Of a stretch of DNA of 64,000 nucleotides, positions 53,103 through 61,300 are shown in pieces. Position 1 is the stretch's first letter. Every line of letters begins with the position of its first letter. Under the pieces are notes generated by a model. That model was not told where the DNA came from, made no database searches, and saw nothing but the letters and a program-made list of their open reading frames with translations. The stretch is from Streptomyces sp. DH5. Lineage in GTDB: Bacteria; Actinomycetota; Actinomycetes; Streptomycetales; Streptomycetaceae. The position numbers and the translations under genes are program-made. The stretch is from positions 87,187-151,186 of the forward strand of contig NZ_JAHWGP010000020.1 in assembly GCF_020873915.1 (NCBI RefSeq). Reading direction: 5' to 3'.

Positions 53103-55148
53103 GTGTCCAAACTGACCGACGTGCCCAAACGCATCCTCATCGGGCGCGCACTCCGCAGCGACCGGCTCGGGGAAACGCTTCTGCCGAAGCGCGTCGCACT
53201 CCCCGTCTTCGCCTCCGACCCACTGTCCTCCGTGGCGTACGCCCCCGGCGAGGTGCTGCTGGTCCTGTCCATCGCGGGCCTGTCCGCGTACCACTTCAGC
53301 CCCTGGATCGCCGCAGCCGTCGTCGTCCTGATGTTCACCGTGGTCGCCTCCTACCGGCAGAACGTCCGGGAGTACCCGAGCGGCGGCGGCGACTACGAGG
53401 TGGCCACCACCAACCTCGGCCCGAAGGCCGGTCTGACCGTCGCCAGCGCCCTGCTCGTCGACTACGTCCTCACCGTCGCCGTGTCGATCTCCGCAGGCAT
53501 CGAGAACCTCGGCTCGGCGGTCCCCTTCGTCGTCGAGAACAAGGTGGCCTGCGCCATCGGCGTGATCGTGCTGCTGACCCTGATGAACCTGCGAGGGGTC
53601 AGGGAGTCGGGCACACTCTTCGCGATCCCCACGTACGTCTTCGTCACGGGCGTCTTCCTCATGATCGCGTGGGGGTCCTTCCGCGCCGTCGTGCTCGGCG
53701 ACGAGATGCGGGCACCGACCGCGGACTTCGAGATCAAACCCGAACACCCCGGCCTGGCCGGCTTCGCCCTCGTCTTCCTGCTCCTGCGCGCCTTCTCCTC
53801 CGGCTGCGCCGCGCTCACCGGCGTCGAGGCCATCTCCAACGGCGTCCCCGCCTTCCGCAAGCCCAAGTCGCGCAACGCGGCGACCACGCTCGCCATGATG
53901 GGCCTGCTCGCCGTCACCATGTTCTGCGGCATCATCGCGCTGGCCGCCGCCACCCACGTGCGCATGGCCGAGAACCCCGCCGAGGACCTGATCCACGACG
54001 GGGCCCCGCTCGGCCCCGACTACGTCCAGGACCCGGTCATCTCCCAGGTCGCGGAAGCCGTCTTCGGCCACGGCAGCCTGCTCTTCATGATCCTCGCCGC
54101 CGCCACCGCTCTGGTGCTGTTCCTCGCCGCGAACACCGCCTACAACGGCTTCCCGCTGCTCGGCTCGATCCTCGCCCAGGACCGCTACCTCCCCCGTCAG
54201 CTCCACACGCGCGGCGACCGCCTCGCCTTCTCCAACGGCATCGTGCTGCTCGCCGGAGCCGCCGGACTGCTGGTGTGGATCTACGGAGCCGACTCCACAC
54301 GGCTGATCCAGCTCTACATCGTCGGCGTCTTCGTGTCCTTCACCCTCAGCCAGACCGGCATGGTCCGGCACTGGAACCGCCTGCTGGTCACCGAGCGGGA
54401 CCAGGCCGAGCGCCGCCGCATGATCCGCTCCCGGGCCATCAACACCTTCGGTGCCTTCTTCACCGGCCTGGTCCTGATCGTCGTCCTCGTCACCAAGTTC
54501 ACCCACGGCGCCTGGGTCGCGCTGCTCGGGATGTGCATCTTCTACGCGACCATGACGGCCATCCGCAGGCACTACGACCGGGTCGCCGAGGAGATCGCCG
54601 CGCCGGACACCCCGACCGACGACAGCGTGCGGCCGTCCCGGGTCCACTCCGTCGTCCTCATCTCCAAGATCCACCGGCCGGCACTGCGCGCGCTCGCCTA
54701 CGCCAGACTCATGCGCTCCGACACCCTGGAGGCGCTCAGCGTCAACGTGGACCCGGCCGAGACCAGGGCCCTGCGCGAGGAGTGGGAACGGCGCGCCATC
54801 GACGTACCCCTCAAGGTGCTCGACTCCCCGTACCGCGAGGTCACCCGCCCGGTGATCGAGTACGTCAAGAGCCTGCGCAAGGAGGCACCGCGCGACGTGG
54901 TGTCCGTCATCATCCCCGAGTACGTGGTCGGCCACTGGTACGAGCACCTGCTGCACAACCAGAGCGCGCTGCGCCTCAAGGGCCGGCTGCTGTTCACCCC
55001 GGGCGTGATGGTGACCTCCGTGCCGTACCAGCTGGAATCCTCCGAGGCCGCCAGGAAGCGGGCCCGCAAGCGGCAGGACTGGGCCGCGCCCGGCTCGGTG
55101 CGCCGCGGCCCGAAGGAGCGGGCGAAGGACTCCTCCCCGCACACGTAG
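53103..55148 (+). CDS. KimA-like APC superfamily permease (potassium importer candidate)
   Basis: A 681-residue protein with 12 membrane helices. It begins KRILIGRALRSDRLGETLLP and then FASDPLSSVAYAPGEVLLVL, the entry of the KUP-like KimA branch of amino-acid/polyamine permeases; AFSSGCAALTGVEAISNGVP is the central family motif. The last 190 residues form a cytosolic domain (LISKIHRPALRALAYARLMR). KimA of Bacillus is a proton-coupled potassium importer inhibited by c-di-AMP. The GTG at 53103 is the likely start. A potassium role is inferred from family and neighbours. Confidence 0.85.
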   Translation: MSKLTDVPKRILIGRALRSDRLGETLLPKRVALPVFASDPLSSVAYAPGEVLLVLSIAGLSAYHFSPWIAAAVVVLMFTVVASYRQNVREYPSGGGDYEVATTNLGPKAGLTVASALLVDYVLTVAVSISAGIENLGSAVPFVVENKVACAIGVIVLLTLMNLRGVRESGTLFAIPTYVFVTGVFLMIAWGSFRAVVLGDEMRAPTADFEIKPEHPGLAGFALVFLLLRAFSSGCAALTGVEAISNGVPAFRKPKSRNAATTLAMMGLLAVTMFCGIIALAAATHVRMAENPAEDLIHDGAPLGPDYVQDPVISQVAEAVFGHGSLLFMILAAATALVLFLAANTAYNGFPLLGSILAQDRYLPRQLHTRGDRLAFSNGIVLLAGAAGLLVWIYGADSTRLIQLYIVGVFVSFTLSQTGMVRHWNRLLVTERDQAERRRMIRSRAINTFGAFFTGLVLIVVLVTKFTHGAWVALLGMCIFYATMTAIRRHYDRVAEEIAAPDTPTDDSVRPSRVHSVVLISKIHRPALRALAYARLMRSDTLEALSVNVDPAETRALREEWERRAIDVPLKVLDSPYREVTRPVIEYVKSLRKEAPRDVVSVIIPEYVVGHWYEHLLHNQSALRLKGRLLFTPGVMVTSVPYQLESSEAARKRARKRQDWAAPGSVRRGPKERAKDSSPHT

Positions 55149-55225
55149 ACTGGTGGGCTGTTGTCGCCCCGGGCCGTCGAGTCCCGGGGTCCCGCCCGTT
55201 CCCGATGTTGTGGAGTCACCCCGCC

Positions 55226-56554
55226 ATGCAGGCAGAACCGAGGAAATCACTGGTGGGGGAGGAGTACGAGGTCGAGGTCGGCCCCGTCGCCCACGGCGGC
55301 CACTGCATCGCCCGTACGTCCGAGGGCCAGGTCCTCTTCGTCCGGCACGCCCTGCCCGGCGAACGGGTCGTCGCCCAGGTCACCGAGGGCGAGCAGGGGG
55401 CCCGCTTCCTGCGCGCGGACGCGGTGCGGGTGCTGGAGGCCTCCAAGGACCGCATCGACGCCCCCTGCCCGTTCGCCGGCCCCGGCCGCTGCGGCGGCTG
55501 CGACTGGCAGCACGCCAAGCCCGGCGCCCAGCGGCGCCTCAAGGGCGAGGTCGTCGCCGAACAGCTGCAGCGCCTCGCCGGGCTCACCCCGGAGGAGGCC
55601 GGCTGGGACGGCACCGTGATGCCGGCCGAGGGCGACAAGGTCCCCGCCGGTCAGGTCCCGGCGTGGCGCACCCGCGTCCAGTACGCCGTCACCGCCGACG
55701 GCCGGGCGGGACTGCGCCGGCACCGCTCGCACGAGGTCGAGCCGATCGACCACTGCATGATCGCCGCGGAGGGCGTCAGCGAGCTGGGCATCGAGAAGCG
55801 GGACTGGACGGGCATGGACTCCGTCGAGGCGATCGCCGCGACCGGCTCCCAGGACCGCCAGGTCGTGCTGACCCCCAAGCCCGGCGCCCGCCTCCCCCTG
55901 GTCGAGCTCGACCGCCCCGTCTCGGTCATGCGCGTCGACGAACGCTCCGGGCAGCTGCACCGCGTCCACGGCCGTCCCTTCGTCCGCGAACGCGCCGACG
56001 GGCGCACCCACCGCGTCGCCGGCGGCGGCTTCTGGCAGGTCCACCCGAAGGCCGCGGACACCCTCGTCACCGCCGTCATGCAGGGCCTGCTGCCCCGCAA
56101 GGGCGACATGGCCCTCGACCTCTACTGCGGCGTCGGCCTGTTCGCGGGCGCCCTGGCCGACCGCGTCGGTGAGGCGGGCGCGGTCCTCGGCATCGAGTCC
56201 GGCAAACGCGCCGTCGAGGACGCCCGCCACAACCTCGCGGACTTCCCCCGCGTCCGCATCGAACAGGGCAAGGTCGACTCCGTCCTGCCCCGCACCGGCA
56301 TCACCGAGGTCGACCTCGTCGTCCTCGACCCGCCCCGGGCGGGCGCCGGCCGCAAGACGGTGCAGCACCTGTCGTCGCTGGGCGCCCGCCGCATCGCCTA
56401 CGTCGCCTGCGACCCGGCCGCGCTCGCCCGTGACCTTGCGTACTTCCGGGACGGGGGGTACCGGGTGCGGACACTGCGGGTGTTCGACCTGTTCCCGATG
56501 ACGCATCACGTGGAGTGCGTGGCGATTCTTGAGCCTGCCGCGAAGGGGATCTGA
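55226..56554 (+). CDS. TrmA/RlmD-type 5-methyluridine RNA methyltransferase
   Basis: A 442-residue class I methyltransferase. An N-terminal TRAM domain (residues 9-65) is followed by a Cys-rich Fe-S site (CPFAGPGRCGGCDWQH). The Rossmann part has DLYCGVGLFAGALADRVG for S-adenosylmethionine, the DPPRAGAGR motif and the nucleophile Cys395 in YVACDPAALARDL. Members methylate uridine-54 of tRNA or uridines in 23S rRNA. Which RNA is used cannot be judged here. It follows the permease gene on the same strand. Confidence 0.92.
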   Translation: MQAEPRKSLVGEEYEVEVGPVAHGGHCIARTSEGQVLFVRHALPGERVVAQVTEGEQGARFLRADAVRVLEASKDRIDAPCPFAGPGRCGGCDWQHAKPGAQRRLKGEVVAEQLQRLAGLTPEEAGWDGTVMPAEGDKVPAGQVPAWRTRVQYAVTADGRAGLRRHRSHEVEPIDHCMIAAEGVSELGIEKRDWTGMDSVEAIAATGSQDRQVVLTPKPGARLPLVELDRPVSVMRVDERSGQLHRVHGRPFVRERADGRTHRVAGGGFWQVHPKAADTLVTAVMQGLLPRKGDMALDLYCGVGLFAGALADRVGEAGAVLGIESGKRAVEDARHNLADFPRVRIEQGKVDSVLPRTGITEVDLVVLDPPRAGAGRKTVQHLSSLGARRIAYVACDPAALARDLAYFRDGGYRVRTLRVFDLFPMTHHVECVAILEPAAKGI

Positions 56555-57096
56555 CCTGCGGTTTTCCTGGGCTTTTCAGGTGGGGCAGGGTGTGCTCGAT
56601 CTGTTTCCCGAAGCGCACGATGTTGAGCGCCTCTTTGGCTTACGGAGGCTGTTCGACCTGGTGTTCTTGGGGCCGTTGTCGGATCGACGGGGTTGTCTTT
56701 CCCTCTCTCGGCCCGGATGGCGCCAGCCGTCTCGACGCTCAGATGACGCTCGTCCTGATGAGGTGTCACCGCAGAGGCAGCGGTCGTGCGGGCTGCTCTG
56801 CCCGATGTAGTCGCGAGGAGTCCCGCAACGGTGAGGACTACTGGGCACGACGCGGTGACGGCTGCTTCGGCGCGGCCGGGAGAGTCTCACCGGAGAGGCA
56901 AGGTACCGCCCACGTTGGCTGTGCGCAGGGGGTTGCCGTGGTCAGCGTCGGCTTGCCGTCCATTGGCGCTCTCCGTGCTCACGATGCACTGCGTGCCCGT
57001 AGGACTTCTAAACCGGGACACGGTGAAGACATTTCAGAGTGCTTGCACGCCCGTGCACGCGGCGATTGCGCTGTCGCCGCCGCACCGTTCCGGGTG
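56555..57096. other. Gene-free stretch at the left border of the accessory region
   Basis: A 542-bp interval. Its G+C is visibly lower and more mixed than the core to its left, and no open frame in either strand looks like a protein. It may be debris from earlier insertions. No transposase, integrase or tRNA was recognised. Confidence 0.4.
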
Positions 57097-57228
57097 TCAC
57101 GGGGTGAGGAGGACCTTGAGGGCTTCGCGCTGGTCCATGGCGCGGTAGCCGTCAGGTGTCTGTTCCAGGATGAGGGTCCGGTCGAAGACCCGGCCGGGAT
57201 TGACCGTGCCGTGCAGGACGGCGTCAGG
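57097..57228 (-). pseudogene. 3' remnant of a zinc-dependent alcohol dehydrogenase
   Basis: About 40 codons read DAVLHGTVNPGRVFDRTLIL, then EQTPDGYRAMDQREALKVLL and TP before the stop at 57097-57099. This is the usual C-terminus of zinc-type alcohol dehydrogenases (GYRAMDxRxAxKVLLxP). The remainder of the gene is missing; upstream the frame runs into the aldo/keto reductase remnant. It is a truncated gene end. Confidence 0.75.
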
Positions 57229-57390
57229 CTTCGGGAATGGCGCGGCCGAAGTCGGCGAATATGACGGCCTTCGGCTCGGGCCCTCCGCGGCGTCCGGTTT
57301 CCAGGCCGTCGAGGCCGCCCTTCAGCTCGGCCGCGGTGAGTTCGGAGTCGAAGATGTCGATGTTCTCGGCGATCCGATGGCGCTTATGCC
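57224..57390 (-). pseudogene. 3' remnant of an aldo/keto reductase
   Basis: About 50 codons read RIAENIDIFDSELTAAELKG, then a Gly/Glu-rich segment, PEPKAVIFADFGRAIPEA and a stop at 57224. This matches the C-terminus of aldo/keto reductases (RIAENxxVFDFELT...GRxIPEA). The catalytic barrel is absent upstream. Its end overlaps the alcohol dehydrogenase remnant by a few bases, so two unrelated gene ends have been joined. Confidence 0.75.
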
Positions 57391-57715
57391 ACCGCTGCCC
57401 GCAGAGCCGAACCCGGTGGCCCGACCGCAGCAATGGCCGCTGCCGCCTACCGCGCCGCTGACCATGACCTGGCCGCGGCCGGAATGCCGGGGCTCCACCG
57501 CGACCTGCTCCCGCTCGCCCCGCACGGCCTCCGGCTGCTGCACGAACACTCCGCGCCCACCCCACGGCGGCGAAGCCGCTGCGGAACGATGGAGGAGGAA
57601 TTCGAGGTGCCAGAGAGCGTGAGCCCGCCGTTGGCGAAAAGCCTCCTGGCCGCTGTTTAAAGGAGCGGGATGGTTCCGTGCCCGCCGATCCGCAGTCCTC
57701 GGGCTGGCGGACGGG
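57391..57715. other. Interval with an unconvincing small ORF
   Basis: A 75-codon plus-strand frame, ATG at 57433 to 57660, encodes AADHDLAAAGMPGLHRDLLP and an acidic end (TMEEEFEVPESVSPPLAK). It has no recognised family and starts inside mixed sequence, so I do not call it a gene. Otherwise the stretch is debris upstream of the small membrane-anchored gene's 3' end. Confidence 0.35.
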
Positions 57716-58255
57716 CTATGAGATCTCGTCGGCGCGCGTCCTTGTGGAATCGGAGGGTTGCCGGGGTTCCGGCAGGCCGGGAGCGGTGGAGGCGCTCCGC
57801 AGCCCCCTTGGAGCGGCGCCCCACGGCCGGCGGAGTCCCATCGCCTTCTGGGCCGCGGACACCATGTCGTGGCGCCCCGTCGACGCCGCTGCCAGCGCCT
57901 CCGCTCGCTCGGACGCGGACCCCGCGTCCTTCACTCCGCGCTGAAGACGGAGGAGCGCCTCGCCGGCGCGCACCACGTCGGGGGGCGACAGCAGACGCAG
58001 CCGCGTCAGCTGATTGCGCATCTCGCCGTACTGCCCGTCCATCGCCTCGATCGACGAGGTGTCAGGCGGCGTCGCCGACACCTTCGCGAGGTCAGAATGC
58101 TGCCAACTCGCCGCTAGGAACGCGACGAAAGCGTCCGTCAGGGCCTCGCGCGCCCATTGACGTCTTTCCCTGCGTCCCCCGACGACCGTCGTCACCACCA
58201 ACGTGGCGACACTCGTCACCGCAGCGGCCCACGCCGCGTACCCACCCGCGTCCAT
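57716..58255 (-). CDS. Small membrane-anchored protein divergent from the SAMD9-like gene
   Basis: A 179-residue protein. MDAGGYAAWAAAVTSVATLV and VTTVVGGRRERRQW give one N-terminal membrane helix with a positive stop-transfer, so the rest is cytosolic. That part is helical (ALTDAFVAFLAASWQHSDLA; MRNQLTRLRLLSPPDVVRAG) with a disordered basic C-terminus. GGAG lies two bases before the ATG at 58255; a longer version from 58324 is open but less likely. Similar orphan proteins occur in Streptomyces accessory regions. Divergent from the 1616-residue protein by 132 bp, it may be a membrane effector or anchor. Function unknown. Confidence 0.7.
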   Translation of the reverse strand: MDAGGYAAWAAAVTSVATLVVTTVVGGRRERRQWAREALTDAFVAFLAASWQHSDLAKVSATPPDTSSIEAMDGQYGEMRNQLTRLRLLSPPDVVRAGEALLRLQRGVKDAGSASERAEALAAASTGRHDMVSAAQKAMGLRRPWGAAPRGLRSASTAPGLPEPRQPSDSTRTRADEIS

Positions 58256-58387
58256 CACTCCAGTATTCCTGGCCGCGTCCCGCTGGCCAACCTGAGTAGA
58301 CGTCTCGAGCCCCACCTCGCACAATGGTCGGCCAAGTCGCTTCGAACACCGAGTAGTTAAGAGGGGAAGGTTCTACGATCGGGCGGT

Positions 58388-61300
58388 ATGACGCGCCTCT
58401 TTGAGCAGGACGGTACCGGCACCGTGGACGAGGAGGAGGTGAAGCGGCGGGAACGGGTGGCACAGATCGTCGAGCGTGAGCTGGGCACACCCGTGAAGAT
58501 CACATACCTGGACGACTTCGCCGACGGATTCACCGCTGCCCGGGTCACCCGCTGCGACCTGATGGCCGAGGGCCGGGCCCGCCTGGAGGGCCAGTACATC
58601 CTGAAGGTGTCAGACGACCCCAACGACCGTCAGAACGAGGCGCACCGGCTCTTCACCGAGCGGCTTATCCCCTTCGCCGACCGGCGCGTGCCGCCCCTGG
58701 AGCTCTCCGGACACGACGAACAGCTCCGCGTCGACATCTACAAAGTCGCCGGTGAGACGCGTGGCGTGCGCCCGGCCCGCGTGGCGACCACGGCGGTCTC
58801 GATCGATGCTCTGTCGGAAGTGAGCCGCGAACTGCTGGAAGCGCAGTTCGGGAACTACGCTGGCGGTGAGCCCATGACGGTCCGGCAGACCCTCGAAGCA
58901 TGGATGGGAGCGGGGTTCTTCGCCGGCCAGAAGGGGGAGGCACTTCGCGAGGCCCGGCGGTTGGCCGACATTGCCGGCACCACGTTCGCTTTCTCCACTC
59001 AGATGTTGCCCGACCCCGTATCCGTACTGGAGCAGGACAACGAACTCTCCGGCGAGACCGAGTTCGTCATGCTGGGCTACAACCACGGCGACCTGCACAC
59101 GCGCAACATCCTCCTGGACGGGGCGAGTGCGGACGAGGTGGCGTACTGGCTCATCGACATCGCCTGGGACGGTGACGCGCCGCTTCTGTACGACCACGCC
59201 TATCTGGAGACGGCCACCCTGCTCGTCGGGCAAGAGCTGCTGAGGCAGCAGCTCCCGCTCGAAATCCTCCAGGACTGTGACCTCCGCGACCCGAGAAGGG
59301 CCGGGCCCCTTGGGTGGGAGGGCAACGTCAGGCTCGTCGAGAGCATCCGCCGGGGCAAGGACGAAGCGATCGAGGCGCTCCAGCCGGCCCGTAAGGTATC
59401 GCTCCGGCACCAGTACCTGGTCGCGCGGCTCGGCGCTGCGCTGAACTACGCGGCCAAGCGGAAGTCACCGGCAGAGCAGCGTGTCACGGCGTACCGGCTG
59501 GCCGGATGGGCCACGCAGCTTCTCCTCACCGAGTACCACCCGACGCTCCTGGCACGGGTCCTGGCCGACGCGCACCAGCCGCAGACCTCCGCGCCGGGCA
59601 GGGCGGTCGCGGCAGTCGGCGCGAAGGCGGCCGCAGAGGAGATGGCGGAACAGGTGAAGCCGTTCATCGCGGACACTCAAAACGGGTTCGACCGCTTCCT
59701 CGTGGTCGAGAACGGTGTGACACACGAGGACCTCGCCCGCCTGCCCGACCACCGCTGGTCGGTCATCATCGACCTCAACCCCGACAGCGAGACGACCGGC
59801 CTCGCCAACGGATTCGATCCGGAGACGGCCGAGCACCAGATCGTCGTCTCGGGACGGCACGGGGCGCCGACGCCCGGCCGCAACACGGTGTCGTGGTTGA
59901 TGGCGGGTGGCCGGGAGCGCCTGGGAGAACAAGCGCCGCCAGACTTCCGGAGCTGGCGTTCGACCTATCAGGATCTCGTCCGCGAGGTCCTTGAGCGGCA
60001 CAGCAGGAACAGCGTCAACCGTGCGGCCGCAGTCATGTGCCTCACCGCTGGAGACGAGCCAGACCAACGCGCGGAGCGAGTACTGGAGTTCATCGACGAC
60101 CTCTACGAACCGCCGGTGAAGGTCCTCCGCGCCAGCCCCGGCGACGGACGGTTCGAGGCTCTCCTCAACGTCTTCGCGGATACCGGAGCCCTGCCGCGCC
60201 CCGAACGACTCGCCACGCTCCCTGGCGCGAAGGGGCCGATCCGCTTCTCCCGTCCCTGGCTCGCCGATCTGGAAGCCGACCTCGTCGTGCTGCACTCCCA
60301 GATCCTGGACGAGGAACTGCACGACCAGGCGGTCGACGCGTTCTGGCGGGGCCGCCCGGCGAACTGGCTGGACCTCGACGCCGGTCAGGATGTCCCCCGG
60401 ACACTGCAGCCCTCGTTGCAGGCGGCGATCGCCGATGTCCTGGGGCGTCAGAGCTCGGCCAGCTTCGAACTGTTCCACGCGCCCGGCGCGGGCGGCACCA
60501 CGCTGGCCCGGCGCATCGCCTGGGACCTGCACCGCGAACATCCGGTGCTGCTGCTGCGTCACTACAGCCCGGACACAGTCGAGCGCGTCGACAGCGTCTA
60601 CCGGCGCACCGAGCGGTCGCTCGTGCTGGTGGCGGAGAGCGCCGATATGGGGCAGAGCGAGCGGGAGGACCTCTACCGCAAGCTGCACGAGCGCAACACC
60701 CCTGTCGTGGTGCTCTGGGTGACGCGGAGCAACGATTCGGCGCCGGACGACAGGGGCAGGCACACCAACAACGTCATGTACCGACTGGCCGAGCCGATGA
60801 CCCGGGAGGAGGCGCGCGAGTTCCGCACCAGCTTCGGCCCCCGCGCCCGCTCTCCCAAGGCGAAGGCGGCGGTGGAAGCGCTGGTCCCATACGACGTACC
60901 GGACCAACAGGTGACCCCGTTTTACTTCGGTCTGTGCGCCTTCGAGACGGAGTTCTCGGGCACGGCGAAGTACGTGGAGAGCCACGTCAGCCAGTTCACC
61001 GAGGAGCAGCGGCGCGTGGCCGCCTACCTGGCCCTCGTGTCCCGGTACGGACAGATCGGGCTGCCATACTCGCTGGTCCGCCGGTGGATCACCGGAGAGT
61101 GGGGCGGGCATGCCGCGTCCCTCGCGGAGTACACGGCCGACCTCGAGAACACCCTCGGTGCGGACCTTCGGCACTTGGTCGTCGAGGACGGCCGGCAACT
61201 GCGCATCCTGCACCCGTCCATCGCCGACACCCTCCTGGAGGTGCTGCTGGAGGCGAAGACGGGGGACGCCAGGTGGCCGTCGAGGCTGGCGAACACGGCC

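Noticed and set aside
52813-53115. 100-codon plus-strand frame between the PfkB and permease genes
   Set aside because: Runs through the promoter region and the 18-bp palindrome, overlaps the better-supported minus-strand peptide, and has a non-native composition.
56506-56890. Possible transposase remnant
   Set aside because: Fragments such as DERHLSVETAGAIRAERG were noticed, but no catalytic motif or terminal repeats could be identified.
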